Source of the DNA: Paraburkholderia sp. BL23I1N1
GTDB lineage: Bacteria > Pseudomonadota > Gammaproteobacteria > Burkholderiales > Burkholderiaceae
Direction of reading: 5' to 3'
Assembly (NCBI RefSeq): GCF_003610295.1
Contig: NZ_RAPV01000001.1
Location: forward strand, 372,001-436,000
DNA: 64,000 bases
Made by a program: the position numbers and the translations under genes
The notes under the pieces: generated by a model
What the model was told of the DNA's origin: nothing
Database searches by the model: none
What the model saw: the letters and a program-made list of their open reading frames with translations, nothing else
In this document: positions 8,692-17,839 of the stretch, piece after piece
Numbering within the stretch: position 1 is the first letter of the stretch
Layout of the letters: each line of letters starts with the position of its first letter

Positions 8692-9216
8692 ATGAGCGAA
8701 TCTCCTTCACCCGAACGTCCGCTCGAACAGAACGTGTTCGACGAATGGCCCGACGCCGTCCGCACGTTATTCGACGGTTCGTCGCTGGCGAGCAAGACGG
8801 GCTTCACTGCGTCGCTGCTCACCGTCGATGCGAATGGCCATGTCCGTACGTCGCTGCTCGGCGTCGGCGAGTTGTACGCGCCTGATTCGCGCTCGCTGTG
8901 CTTCGCATTGTGGCCGCAGGCTCGGGCGGCGCGCGTGATCGCGCAAAGCGGCCGGGCCGCGCTCACATTCGTTTGCGACGAGGCGTTCTATCAGGTGCAG
9001 TTGCGTTGCACGCCGCTAGCGGGCGTGACGGGCGACGACAGCGGCCTCGTGTACCTCATCGGCTCGATTGACACAGGGGAGGCGCAGAGCGTGCGTTATG
9101 CGCGCCTGACAAGCGGCATTACGTTTGAACTGCAAGGGGAGGGGGAGAAGGTGCTCGATCGATGGGAACGACAGATCGAGCACCTGAAGCAAGCTGCCGC
9201 TGCGGCTAGCCGATAG
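8692..9216 (+). CDS. Pyridoxamine 5'-phosphate oxidase-like (split-barrel flavin-binding) protein
   Basis: 174 residues. The pattern GFTASLLTVDANGHVRTSLLGVGELYA, followed by LCFALWPQARAARVIAQSGRAALTFV, matches the FMN-binding split barrel of PNPOx-like proteins. I chose ATG 8692 because the 21 upstream codons match nothing in the family. Its reaction is unknown; such proteins reduce or bind small aromatic cofactors. It is a single gene between the di-iron protein and rhlE. Confidence 0.65.
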   Translation: MSESPSPERPLEQNVFDEWPDAVRTLFDGSSLASKTGFTASLLTVDANGHVRTSLLGVGELYAPDSRSLCFALWPQARAARVIAQSGRAALTFVCDEAFYQVQLRCTPLAGVTGDDSGLVYLIGSIDTGEAQSVRYARLTSGITFELQGEGEKVLDRWERQIEHLKQAAAAASR

Positions 9217-9265
9217 TCTCGAAAGACGGCTAGCGAGCAGGCAGTGCCTGAAACTTAACGGCCAC

Positions 9266-10813
9266 TTAGCGGCCGCGTTGGCCGCTGCGCGTCGGCTGAC
9301 CACCACGCGGCGCATCGCTGCGCGGCTTGGCGCCACCCAGCAAAGCACCCGGATTGCCGCCTTGCGGCTTTGCGCCCTGCGGCTTGCGCGGCGCATGTTG
9401 CGCGGCGCTGCCTTCGTGCGCTGCTGCACGCGGCTGGCCGTCATGACGCTGGCCGTCGCGGCGCGGCTGGCCACCATTGCCGGCCGGCTTCGCACCTTGC
9501 GGCTTCGGCTGCTGCTGACCATTCGCCGGACGCTGACCCGAACGTTGCGCCGGCTTTGCAGACGATGCGCCATCGCGTTTCGGCGCACCTTGGCCCTGAC
9601 GCGGCGAACGGCCGCCACCGCCACCACCACCCTGGCCGCGGCGCAGAATCGGCTCCGGCTTCGCGGTCGGATCCGGTTCGAAGCCGGCGATCACTTCCTG
9701 CGGCACCGGACGCTTGATCAGCTTCTCGATGTCCTTCAGCAGTTGCAGTTCGTCGACGCACACCAGCGAGATCGCTTCGCCCGTCGCGCCTGCGCGGCCC
9801 GTGCGGCCGATGCGGTGCACGTAATCTTCCGGCACGTTCGGCAGATCGTAGTTGACCACGTGCGGCAGCTGATCGATATCGATGCCGCGTGCCGCGATGT
9901 CAGTGGCGACCAGCACTTGCAGCGTGCCGTCCTTGAACTCGGCAAGCGCGCGAGTACGGGCCGACTGGCTCTTGTTGCCGTGAATCGCCAGCGCGCTGAT
10001 GCTGTCTTTGGTCAGCTGTTCGGCGAGGCGGTTCGCGCCATGCTTGGTGCGCGTGAACACCAGCACCTGGAACCAGTTGTGTTGCTTGATGAGGTGCGTG
10101 AGCAGTTCGCGCTTCTTGTCGCGATCCACCGGGTGAATCTTCTGCGCGACCGTCTCTGCCGTTGTGTTGCGACGGGCGACTTCGATCAGCGCCGGCGAGT
10201 CGAGCAGGTTGTCGGCGAGCGTCTTGATCTCGTCCGAAAAGGTGGCCGAGAACAGCAGGTTCTGACGCTTCGGCGGCAACTTCGCAAGCACGCGCTTGAT
10301 GTCATGGATGAAGCCCATGTCGAGCATACGGTCGGCTTCGTCCAGCACGAGAATCTCGAGATGCGACAGATCGATGGTCTTCTGCTGCATGTGGTCGAGC
10401 AAACGGCCGGGCGTCGCGACGACGATGTCCACGCCGCTGCGCAGCGCGCCGATTTGCGGATTGATGCCGACGCCGCCGAACATCACGGTCGACTTCAGCT
10501 TCAGATACTTGCCGTAGGCGCGCACGCTTTCTTCAACCTGGGCGGCCAGCTCGCGCGTCGGCGTGAGGATCAGCGCGCGCACGGCGCGCTTGCCCGAGGC
10601 CGTGGTGACAGCGGGCATGGTGTTAAGACGCTGCAGGATCGGCAGCGTAAAGCCGGCGGTCTTGCCGGTGCCAGTCTGCGCGCCGGCCAGCAGGTCGCCG
10701 CCGTTGAGCACAGCAGGGATCGCTTGCGTCTGGATCGGAGTCGGGGTGGTGTAGCCGAGTTCGTGTACAGCGCGGACCAGCGGTTCGGACAAGCCGAGGG
10801 AATCAAAAGACAT
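9266..10813 (-). CDS. rhlE: DEAD-box ATP-dependent RNA helicase, RhlE type
   Basis: 515 residues. It has the Q motif ([12 protein letters not shown]), Walker [18 protein letters not shown], Walker B DEAD in [15 protein letters not shown] in LFSATFSDE, and the C-terminal helicase motifs [11 protein letters not shown] and [10 protein letters not shown]. It unwinds short RNA duplexes, with likely roles in ribosome maturation or RNA decay. Beyond residue about 385 comes a low-complexity tail rich in Gly, Arg, Gln and Pro ([13 protein letters not shown] at the end), probably an RNA-binding extension. The start at 10813 gives [13 protein letters not shown], the usual RhlE N-terminus. Confidence 0.93.
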   Translation of the reverse strand: MSFDSLGLSEPLVRAVHELGYTTPTPIQTQAIPAVLNGGDLLAGAQTGTGKTAGFTLPILQRLNTMPAVTTASGKRAVRALILTPTRELAAQVEESVRAYGKYLKLKSTVMFGGVGINPQIGALRSGVDIVVATPGRLLDHMQQKTIDLSHLEILVLDEADRMLDMGFIHDIKRVLAKLPPKRQNLLFSATFSDEIKTLADNLLDSPALIEVARRNTTAETVAQKIHPVDRDKKRELLTHLIKQHNWFQVLVFTRTKHGANRLAEQLTKDSISALAIHGNKSQSARTRALAEFKDGTLQVLVATDIAARGIDIDQLPHVVNYDLPNVPEDYVHRIGRTGRAGATGEAISLVCVDELQLLKDIEKLIKRPVPQEVIAGFEPDPTAKPEPILRRGQGGGGGGGRSPRQGQGAPKRDGASSAKPAQRSGQRPANGQQQPKPQGAKPAGNGGQPRRDGQRHDGQPRAAAHEGSAAQHAPRKPQGAKPQGGNPGALLGGAKPRSDAPRGGQPTRSGQRGR

Positions 10814-11037
10814 AAATGCTCTTTGCAATGCAGTTTCGCGAACGGAGCCAGACGGCACCAATGGGTGCCCAAGCGGGCCCAAGCACGGCATGAACACGCC
10901 TTGATGGCGCGTTCGAGGCCAAAGCCCGGTTCCGGTCGCTGAGAAATCGGCGGCACGCTCAAATGCGTGCCGAATGCTTCAACGCGCTATGCAGACACGT
11001 TGACTGGCCTTAAGTTGCATTTCGCCGCCGTGGGATG

Positions 11038-11658
11038 TCACGCGACGTAGCGCGCAACACTGACGAATTGACACAGACTGCCCGCCAGTACGAACAGGTG
11101 CCAGATACCATGTCCGTGCCGGATGCGCTCGTCGTTGATGAAGAAGTAGATACCGGCGCTGTAGATGATCCCGCCGGCCACGAGCCAGGCGGTACCCGCT
11201 GCTGGTAAAGCTTGAACCAGCGGGCGGACGGCAACGAGCGCGAGCCATCCCATCAATACATACAGCACCATCGAAACGCTGCGGGTGCGTCGCCCGAGCG
11301 TCAGTTCCTGCACGATGCCGAGAGCGGCAAGCCCCCAGCTTACGCCGAATAGCGACCAGCCCCACGGTCCGCGCAAGGTCACAAGCGTGAACGGGGTGTA
11401 GCTGCCGGCGATCAACAGGTAGATCGCCGAATGGTCGCATTTTTGCAGAACCGCTTTGACACGCGGGTTGCGCACGCTGTGGTAAAGCGTCGAGATAGCA
11501 TACAGCACGAACAGCATCGCACCGTAGACACTGAAACTCACCACCTTGTACGCGTCGCCGTCGAGCGCGCCCATTGTCACGAGCGTAGCCAGCCCCGCCA
11601 CCGACAGCACGGCGCCGACGAGATGGGTAATGCTGTTGAAACGCTCACCGACATGCAC
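11038..11658 (-). CDS. Hemolysin III / PAQR family membrane protein
   Basis: 206 residues with about seven membrane helices. The family motifs are NSITHLVGAVLS, SISTLYHS-like AISTLYHSVRNP, KCDHSAIYLLIAGSYTPF and HGIWHLFVLAGS, with conserved His/Asp residues forming a metal site. The start is GTG at 11656-11658, decided by a strong CAGGAGGAAAG ribosome site 5-6 nt before it; the open frame extends 37 codons further but lacks a ribosome site. Role in membrane homeostasis is known only generally for the family. Confidence 0.87.
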   Translation of the reverse strand: MHVGERFNSITHLVGAVLSVAGLATLVTMGALDGDAYKVVSFSVYGAMLFVLYAISTLYHSVRNPRVKAVLQKCDHSAIYLLIAGSYTPFTLVTLRGPWGWSLFGVSWGLAALGIVQELTLGRRTRSVSMVLYVLMGWLALVAVRPLVQALPAAGTAWLVAGGIIYSAGIYFFINDERIRHGHGIWHLFVLAGSLCQFVSVARYVA

Positions 11659-11717
11659 GGCTCTTTCCTCCTGCGCGGTTTCATTAGGGTTTATACCACC
11701 CACATGATACCGGTCCT

Positions 11718-11760
11718 GAAAAAACGAAGGGCGCGGCCGCGTTATTCGCAGGCCGCGCCC
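11718..11760 (-). terminator. Terminator of the cytochrome c genes
   Basis: Ten-base-pair stem GGGCGCGGCC / GGCCGCGCCC followed on the minus strand by TTCGTTTTTTC, 20 bp past the stop of the triheme cytochrome gene. Confidence 0.85.
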
Positions 11761-11779
11761 CAGGTGCATCTCGCGCTGC

Positions 11780-13078
11780 TTAGTCGAGCGGCGCCGAACG
11801 CAGATCGGACACTTGCTGCGGCGACACAGCCGTACCGTGGTTGCCCCACGACATACGAATGTACGTCACGACAGCTGCCACTTCCGTGTTCGACAGCGCC
11901 TGGGCAAACGGCGGCATGCCGTACGGATGCGGATTGCCTTCCGTGCTCGGCGGATAACCGCCGTTCAGAACCATACGGATCGGGTTGACCGCCGACGGCA
12001 TCTGGATCGACTGGTTATTCGCGAGCGGCGGGAAGGACGGCGGCATACCGAGGCCGTTTTCCGCGTGACACTTCGCGCAGTTGTCAGCGTAGATCTTCTG
12101 ACCTTGCTTCAACAGTTCGCCACCGAACTTTTCCGACGTTTGGAGCTGCAGCTGTTCCGGTGCTTCGCTCTTCTGCGGAATCGTCTTCAGGTACGTTGCC
12201 ATCGCGTTGATGTCTTCGTCCGACATGTACTGCAGGCTGTTGTGAACCACTTCAGCCATCGGACCGAACACCGCGCCGCGGTTCGACACACCGGTCTTGA
12301 GCAGATCGGCGATATCTTTGGTTTCCCAGTCGCCGAGGCCGGCTTCCTTGTTCGACGTCAACGAAGGCGCATACCAGTTCTGCAGCGGGATCAGGCCGCC
12401 GGCGAACGCGGCCGAGCTGACCGGGCCGCCCATCGCGTTGATCGAGGTGTGGCACATGCCGCAGTGGCCGAGGCCTTCGATCAGGTAAGCGCCACGGTTC
12501 CATTCGACCGACTTGGTCGGATCAGCCTTGTACTCGCCTTCGCGGAAGAACAGCGTGCGCCAGCCGATCAGCATGTTGCGCTGATTGAACGGGAATTTCA
12601 GTTCGTGCGGACGGCTCGGCACATTGACCGGCGTAACCGAGCGCAGGTACGCGTAGATCGCGTCCGAGTCGGCACGCGTGACCTTCGTGTAGCTCGTGAA
12701 CGGGAAACCCGGGTACAGCAGGCTGCCGTCTTTCGAACGGCCCGTGTGCATGGCGCGGTAGAAGTCGTCCTGCGTCCACTTGCCGATACCGTACTGGTCG
12801 TCAGGCGTGATGTTCGGCGTGAACATCGTGCCGAACGGCGTGGCCATGGGCAGGCCGCCGGCGAACTGCTTGCCGCCGCGCACCGTGTGGCAGGCGATAC
12901 AGTCGCCGGCGCGGGCGAGGTACTCGCCCTTCTTGATCAGCGCGGCCTGGTCGGCGGGCGTTGCCGCCATAGCCGTGCCGTTATGCAGATTGTCGCCGCC
13001 CGACCACAGGACGGGAACGAGTGCGGCAGCCGCAACGACGACAACTGCCGAGAGGGCGAACAAAGACTTGCGTTTCAT
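11780..13078 (-). CDS. Membrane-anchored triheme cytochrome c
   Basis: 432 residues. An N-terminal hydrophobic segment (residues 5-26) acts as signal or anchor to the periplasm. Three CXXCH haem sites follow: CIACH (C60), CGMCH and CAKCH. The layout matches cytochrome c subunits of membrane alcohol, gluconate or aldehyde dehydrogenases, which pass electrons to the quinone pool or a terminal oxidase. No dehydrogenase subunit is adjacent; instead a c4-type cytochrome gene lies just upstream on the same strand, 21 bp away, so the two probably form one electron-transfer unit. Confidence 0.88.
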   Translation of the reverse strand: MKRKSLFALSAVVVVAAAALVPVLWSGGDNLHNGTAMAATPADQAALIKKGEYLARAGDCIACHTVRGGKQFAGGLPMATPFGTMFTPNITPDDQYGIGKWTQDDFYRAMHTGRSKDGSLLYPGFPFTSYTKVTRADSDAIYAYLRSVTPVNVPSRPHELKFPFNQRNMLIGWRTLFFREGEYKADPTKSVEWNRGAYLIEGLGHCGMCHTSINAMGGPVSSAAFAGGLIPLQNWYAPSLTSNKEAGLGDWETKDIADLLKTGVSNRGAVFGPMAEVVHNSLQYMSDEDINAMATYLKTIPQKSEAPEQLQLQTSEKFGGELLKQGQKIYADNCAKCHAENGLGMPPSFPPLANNQSIQMPSAVNPIRMVLNGGYPPSTEGNPHPYGMPPFAQALSNTEVAAVVTYIRMSWGNHGTAVSPQQVSDLRSAPLD

Positions 13079-13099
13079 TTGAGTGTCTCTCCCGGTGCC

Positions 13100-13831
13100 T
13101 TATTGCGGTTCGCTGCCGCAGGCAAGCGGAGTCTTCATCGAGCGGGCCGGAGCCGGCACGGGGTTTTGTGGGGCCGTTTGCGTGGAAAGCCATGCTGCGA
13201 CGGCGTTCACGTCGTCATCGGTCAGACGGGTGGCGATGGTGTGCATGCAATCAGGTGCGATGGCATGACGCGAGCCCGAACGCCATGCGCCCAACTGCGC
13301 GCTGATGTAGTCAGCATGCAGACCGACCAGACCCGGGATAGCGGGTTCCATGCCGGTCAGCGCCTTGCCGTGGCAAGCCGCGCACGCCGGAATCTGTTTG
13401 GATGCGTCGCCGTGCAGCACGATCTGCTGGCCGCGTGAAACGATCGCCGCCGACACGGTCGGCTTGGCCGGCGTGGGGTACGGCGGGCGTTGCTGCGAGA
13501 AGTACGTGGCGATCTGATGAAGGTAGTCGTCGGAAAGATACGTGACGAGGTAGTTCATGGGCGGGTACTTGCGGCGCCCTTCGCGGAAGTTCTGCAACTG
13601 GTTGTACAGATAGTCGGCCGGCTTGCCCGCCAGACGCGGGAAGTAGTCGTTGTCGGTACCTTGGCCGTGCGACCCGTGGCAGGCCGTGCAACCTTGCACG
13701 CGCGCTTCCATCGTATCGGGGGCCTTCGGTTGAGTCTGCGCTTTCGCAGCGCTATAGACACCCGCGGAGCCGATCAGCAGAAGGGCAAGCAACGGGCGGA
13801 AAATGCGTCTTGAAGACACGCGTAACTCCAT
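13100..13831 (-). CDS. Diheme cytochrome c, c4 type
   Basis: 243 residues with a signal peptide (FRPLLALLLIGSAGVYSAAKAQ) and two CXXCH sites (CTACH at C48, and CAACH). Each site is followed by HG-type segments as in cytochrome c4, a periplasmic donor to terminal oxidases. Start 13831 was chosen because it begins the signal peptide directly; the 24 upstream codons are not signal-like. It precedes the triheme cytochrome gene by 21 bp and is probably co-transcribed. Confidence 0.87.
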   Translation of the reverse strand: MELRVSSRRIFRPLLALLLIGSAGVYSAAKAQTQPKAPDTMEARVQGCTACHGSHGQGTDNDYFPRLAGKPADYLYNQLQNFREGRRKYPPMNYLVTYLSDDYLHQIATYFSQQRPPYPTPAKPTVSAAIVSRGQQIVLHGDASKQIPACAACHGKALTGMEPAIPGLVGLHADYISAQLGAWRSGSRHAIAPDCMHTIATRLTDDDVNAVAAWLSTQTAPQNPVPAPARSMKTPLACGSEPQ

Positions 13832-14200
13832 CAAAATCGGGGACCTGACCGAACTTCGAGCGGCTCGGTGTGAAGGGCAGCCGGCGCTGCGGCGACGCAG
13901 CATTCTATCATCGAAGGGTGATGGTGACTATTTGCCACATTAGAGAAGGTTCCAGCTGTGACAGTCGTGCGACAGTTTGACGCGCATCACCGTCCGGCAA
14001 GCGAGTCGGCCATCTCGATTTTGTTCGCTCGATCGCGGGCGCACGTGCTGCTCCTGCTCGCTTATATAACAAACCAGGTTGAACCGACGCGCGCGCCGAC
14101 CATCGAAGCGTACACTTCCGGGCGCGCCGGCGTCTGTCCGATGCCCACGCCCCTTGGCTCAACGTCCATCGTTTTACTTTCCATAAGCTATCGGCCTTAC
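13832..14200. other. Divergent intergenic region, cytochrome c4 / copC
   Basis: 369 bases between divergent genes. No ORF here has believable coding character and I see no clear palindrome or promoter. It presumably holds both promoters. Confidence 0.4.
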
Positions 14201-14578
14201 ATGAAGCTATTCAATATTTCCCGTCCGGCGCTGCGTGCGTTGACGCTCGGCGCCGCCGCGCTGGTCATGACGTCTACGGCTTTTGCCCATGCGCATCTGG
14301 TGTCGAGCGAGCCCGCGGCGAACGCCGAAGTCACCGCCGCCACTGAAGTGACGATCCATTTCACCGAGCCGCTCGAACCGGCATTCAGCAAGATCGAACT
14401 GAGCGACGCGAACGGCAAGCCCGCCGCGCCGGCTGCGGCGCAAGTCGACAAAAGTGACGCAAAAGTGATGCATCTGGCGCTGCCGCCGTTGACGGCCGGC
14501 CGCTACGCGGTGCAGTGGACGGCGGTTGCCACGGACGGCCACCGCACCCAGGGCAACTTTGCGTTCATCGTCAAATGA
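14201..14578 (+). CDS. copC: Periplasmic copper-binding protein CopC
   Basis: 125 residues. The signal peptide ends at AFAHAHLVSSEPAANAEV; the mature N-terminal His (HAHLVSS) is the copper ligand typical of CopC. The beta-sandwich signature PLEPAFSKIELSDANG and the C-terminal GRYAVQWTAVATDGHRTQGNFAFIVK are conserved. It binds Cu(II) in the periplasm and hands it to CopD. The stop overlaps the copD start (ATGA), so the two are translationally coupled. Confidence 0.92.
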   Translation: MKLFNISRPALRALTLGAAALVMTSTAFAHAHLVSSEPAANAEVTAATEVTIHFTEPLEPAFSKIELSDANGKPAAPAAAQVDKSDAKVMHLALPPLTAGRYAVQWTAVATDGHRTQGNFAFIVK

Positions 14579-15504
14579 GCATGGACGGACTGTGGATCGG
14601 GCAGGTCGCCATGGCCGCGCTCATGAATGTCGCGTTTGCGTTTGCCGTCGGTTCGGCGTTGCTTGGCGGGTGGCTCGCTAAAGACGCACAGGCCAAGATC
14701 GCGCCGGCGCGGCCCGCCTGGTTGCGCGCGCAACGGTCGATGCTGACCGCCACCGTCGTGCTGGTGCTCGCGGATATCGGCTGGCTGTTGTATCAGGCGG
14801 CGTCGATGAGCGGCGTCGCGTTGCCGTCGGCCATCGGCGTGGTGCCGACCGTGTTGACGCAAACCCATGTGGGTTATGGCTGGAGCGTGGCGTTCGCCGG
14901 CGCGCTGGTGTTGCTGGGCACAGCCATGGCCAGTCATACGGGCATGCTGCGCAATGCGCTGTTGTGGCTCGCGGTGATCGCGATCGCGGCGGGCAAGGCG
15001 TCGCTCGGACATGCGGCCGACGCCGGCCCCGCCTCGGCGGCGATCGCCATGCAGACGCTGCATGTGCTGGTCACGAGCGTCTGGGGTGGGCTGGCGATGG
15101 CGGCGGGGATCTCGGTCTTGCCCGCGCTCGGCACGTCGACCGCCCGCGGGATGCTGATCCGCACGGCAACGCAGGTGTCGGGCGTATCGCTGGTGGCGGT
15201 CGGGCTCGTACTGATCACCGGCGTGTTCAATGCCGTGCGGGGTTCGGGCGGCTCGTTTGAAGCGATCCAGATGAGCACGTGGGGCCATGTGCTGACAATG
15301 AAGCTTGCGCTGATCGCGCTCGCGCTGGTGCTCGGAGGGCTCAACCGCTTTTCGGCGCTGCCGCGCTTGCGCCGCACGGCCTCGACGATGGACGCACATA
15401 CCTTCGTCAACGTGCTGTATCTCGAGGCGCTGGCGATGATCGGCGTGTTCGTCGCAGCGGCCGTCTTGTCGCACAGCGTGCCGGCCTTCGCCGCGTTGGG
15501 CTGA
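14575..15504 (+). CDS. copD: Copper transport membrane protein CopD
   Basis: 309 residues with about eight membrane helices. It shows CopD features: SHTGMLRNALLW, GHAADAGPASAAIAMQTLHVLVTSVWGGLAMAAG and the C-terminal half ILVTRFS-type segment MSTWGHVLTMKLALIALALVLGGLNR. CopD is thought to import copper from CopC across the inner membrane, supplying cuproproteins such as haem-copper oxidases. The ATG overlaps the copC stop by three bases. Confidence 0.9.
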   Translation: MSMDGLWIGQVAMAALMNVAFAFAVGSALLGGWLAKDAQAKIAPARPAWLRAQRSMLTATVVLVLADIGWLLYQAASMSGVALPSAIGVVPTVLTQTHVGYGWSVAFAGALVLLGTAMASHTGMLRNALLWLAVIAIAAGKASLGHAADAGPASAAIAMQTLHVLVTSVWGGLAMAAGISVLPALGTSTARGMLIRTATQVSGVSLVAVGLVLITGVFNAVRGSGGSFEAIQMSTWGHVLTMKLALIALALVLGGLNRFSALPRLRRTASTMDAHTFVNVLYLEALAMIGVFVAAAVLSHSVPAFAALG

Positions 15505-15515
15505 GACTAAAAAAA

Positions 15516-15542
15516 GCGCCGCACTGCAAAAGCGTGCGGCGC
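15516..15542 (-). terminator. Terminator after the DUF2158 gene
   Basis: Nine-base-pair stem GCGCCGCAC / GTGCGGCGC followed on the minus strand by a run of seven T. It may also stop read-through from copD, but the T tract faces the minus strand. Confidence 0.75.
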
Positions 15543-15600
15543 AATACACACGGTCGCCCGGCGGTGGCTGGCTGATCCGTTACTACTCTGCTATTGCCCT

Positions 15601-15840
15601 CTACGCAGCGAGCGCGTTGTGCGCCCGTTCCAGTGTCTCCTCCGGAAACATCTCCTGCTGCAGTTCGCCGTCGTTGCCGAACCACTGGCAGATCAGCCAG
15701 TTGCCCGGCGCGAACAGGACCGGCCCGGTCCAGGTGGCCGTCATCGGACGTCCGCCGGATTTGAGCGTCAGCACGTCGCCGGCGCGGTAAGCAGGCTTTG
15801 CGGCTTTCGCAGGTCTCTTTCCCAGTCGCATGGCGAGCAT
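15601..15840 (-). CDS. YodC-family (DUF2158) small protein
   Basis: 79 residues. The core AGDVLTLKSGGRPMTATW, followed by ICQWFGNDGELQQEMFPEETLE, is the DUF2158 pattern (VxLKSGGPxMTV...CxWF). The function of the family is unknown. A second in-frame ATG three codons later is also possible as start. It is followed by a strong hairpin. Confidence 0.8.
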   Translation of the reverse strand: MLAMRLGKRPAKAAKPAYRAGDVLTLKSGGRPMTATWTGPVLFAPGNWLICQWFGNDGELQQEMFPEETLERAHNALAA

Positions 15841-15861
15841 CCGTTCGTTCGGTGAACCCGG

Positions 15862-16197
15862 TTATTCGAGGCCGAGCCGATGCCCGAGAATCGGTGTGCA
15901 GAAGAGCGCGATCGCGCAGCCCGCAGCTTTGCCTTCCAGTTCCGCGCCTGCGGCACGCGAGCCGTACATATGCGTCAGCAGATCGAAGAGCTGCGGCAGG
16001 CAGTACAGCACCGCGGCGGCGATAAAGCACTTTTCGACCACGGAGATGCGCCAGCCGCGTTCATAGGCGAGCATCGCGCCGATGAGGCGAAGCACGCCGA
16101 ACGCCACCAGGGCGCCGACAGCGGCCTGTTCGCGCAGCAGATAGTCTGGAAGGAATTCGCCCATGATTTGCCCCGATGCATTGTCGTTTGAATGCAT
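15862..16197 (-). CDS. Hypothetical membrane protein
   Basis: 111 residues with two or three hydrophobic segments (AAVGALVAFGVLRLIGAML, CFIAAAVLYCLPQLFDLLTH, GCAIALFCTPILGH). I do not recognise a family. An internal ATG at 16164 (MGEFLPDYLL) is an alternative start; neither has a strong ribosome site. The gene lies upstream of the DUF2158 gene on the same strand, 21 bp apart, so co-transcription is possible. Confidence 0.55.
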   Translation of the reverse strand: MHSNDNASGQIMGEFLPDYLLREQAAVGALVAFGVLRLIGAMLAYERGWRISVVEKCFIAAAVLYCLPQLFDLLTHMYGSRAAGAELEGKAAGCAIALFCTPILGHRLGLE

Positions 16198-16405
16198 TTG
16201 AGCAAGGAGCGGGCCATGCGTATGTCCGGTGCCGAACGAACGACGGGAAAACCTTTCTGGATAAGGCTTTGCGCAGAGCAGGGCGGGGCGGTTGAAAGGC
16301 TGAAAAGTGCGGCTTGAGGCCGTTTCGGTCCGTGATGTTACGTAACTGCGACGGAGCGCGCGTCACGGCACCGTAACGCCCGTGCCCAGCGCCGAAAAAG
16401 AAAAA

Positions 16406-16423
16406 CGCCGCCCGCAGGCGGCG
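16406..16423 (-). terminator. Terminator of dgoD
   Basis: Stem CGCCGCC / GGCGGCG with a CGCA loop. On the minus strand it is followed by TTTTTCTTTTTC, 30 bp past the dgoD stop. Confidence 0.85.
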
Positions 16424-16452
16424 CTTCGTCAATCCGTTAAGCCGTCACACCT

Positions 16453-17601
16453 TTACCATTCCGCGACGCTGCCATCTTCGTGGCGCCACACCGGATTGCG
16501 CCAACGGTGGCCGACCTTCGCCATCTCGCGCACCTTCTCTTCGTTCACTTCGATACCGAGGCCCGGGCCTTGCGGAATCGACACGAAGCCGTCTTCGTAT
16601 TTGAAGACTTCAGGGTTCCTGATGTAGTCGAGCAGGTCGTTGCCCTGGTTGTAGTGAATGCCCAGGCTCTGTTCCTGGATGAACGCGTTGTAGCTCACCG
16701 CGTCGATCTGCAGGCAGGTGGCCAGCGCAATCGGACCCAGCGGGCAGTGCAGCGCGAGCGCGACGTCGTACGCCTCGGCCATCGACGCGATCTTGCGGCA
16801 CTCGGTAATCCCGCCCGCGTGCGACGCGTCCGGCTGGATGACGTCGACGTAGCCGCCCGACAGGATGTGCTTGAAGTCCCAGCGCGAATACAGACGTTCG
16901 CCCAAAGCGATCGGCGTGTTGGTCTGATTGACGATGTCGCGCAAGGCTTCCGCGTTTTCCGACAGCACCGGCTCCTCGATAAAGAGCAGCTTGTACGGGT
17001 CGAGTTCTTTAGCCAGCACCTTCGCCATCGGCTTATGCACGCGGCCATGGAAGTCCACGCCGATACCGATGTTCGGACCAACCGCTTCGCGCACGGCGGC
17101 GACGTTGTTGATGACGCCTTGCACCTTGTCGAAGGTGTCGATGATCTGCAGCTCTTCCGAGCCGTTCATCTTCACCGCCTTGAAGCCGCGCTCGACCACG
17201 GCGCGCGCGTTGTTCGCGACGTCGCTCGGACGGTCGCCGCCGATCCACGAATACACCTTGATCCTGTCGCGCACCTGGCCGCCCAGCAGCGCATGAACCG
17301 GCACGCCATGATGCTTGCCCTTGATGTCCCACAGCGCCTGGTCGACGCCGGCGATCGCGCTCATCGTGATCGGGCCGCCGCGGTAGAAGCCCGAGCGATA
17401 CATCACCTGCCAGTGGTCTTCGATCAGCAGCGGGTCTTTGCCGATCAGATAGTCGGACAGTTCCTCGACGGCGGCCGCCACCGTATGCGCCCGGCCTTCG
17501 ACCACCGGCTCGCCCCAGCCGACGATGCCTTCGTCAGTCTCGATCTTCAGGAAGCACCAGCGCGGCGGAACGATGAAGGTTTCGAGCTTGGTGATTTTCA
17601 T
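16453..17601 (-). CDS. dgoD: D-galactonate dehydratase
   Basis: 382 residues, the same length as the E. coli enzyme. It belongs to the enolase superfamily (mandelate racemase subgroup) and dehydrates D-galactonate to 2-keto-3-deoxygalactonate. [25 protein letters not shown], the metal-ligand region [29 protein letters not shown] and [13 protein letters not shown], and the C-terminal [16 protein letters not shown] are characteristic. The start at 17601 is the family start. A GntR regulator is divergent, with overlapping palindromes between them; no other dgo genes are adjacent. Confidence 0.92.
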   Translation of the reverse strand: MKITKLETFIVPPRWCFLKIETDEGIVGWGEPVVEGRAHTVAAAVEELSDYLIGKDPLLIEDHWQVMYRSGFYRGGPITMSAIAGVDQALWDIKGKHHGVPVHALLGGQVRDRIKVYSWIGGDRPSDVANNARAVVERGFKAVKMNGSEELQIIDTFDKVQGVINNVAAVREAVGPNIGIGVDFHGRVHKPMAKVLAKELDPYKLLFIEEPVLSENAEALRDIVNQTNTPIALGERLYSRWDFKHILSGGYVDVIQPDASHAGGITECRKIASMAEAYDVALALHCPLGPIALATCLQIDAVSYNAFIQEQSLGIHYNQGNDLLDYIRNPEVFKYEDGFVSIPQGPGLGIEVNEEKVREMAKVGHRWRNPVWRHEDGSVAEW

Positions 17602-17681
17602 GGTGTGCGTCTCCTTGCGGCTGGGCGCCTGCGTGTGCAGGCAATTTCGAGGATTCACATGCTACAACAAAAGCACGTTTA

Positions 17682-17713
17682 AGTACTATTAATAGTACTA
17701 TTTGCCAAATAGT
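17682..17713. promoter_or_regulatory. Two overlapping palindromes between dgoD and the GntR gene
   Basis: AGTACTATTAATAGTACT (17682-17699) is a perfect 18-bp palindrome. ACTATTTG-C-CAAATAGT (17697-17713) is a perfect 17-bp palindrome sharing three bases with it. They lie 81-112 bp upstream of dgoD. They are the natural operator candidates for the neighbouring FadR-type regulator, released by galactonate (inference). Confidence 0.65.
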
Positions 17714-17839
17714 GGCTGGGCGGTGGGTGTGTGGCGGCGCCCAAGTAGTGGGTAAGCCGGTTGAGATACCGGATAATCGCGGTCCATTCCGGGCTCAGGT
17801 CCGATATCAATAGCGCCGAGAGGCTGCCGGGAGAAAGCT

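Noticed and set aside
9278..10942. Long plus-strand open frame opposite rhlE
   Set aside because: His/Arg/Ala-rich shadow of the helicase gene, produced by GC-rich codon bias; the reverse strand has every DEAD-box motif.
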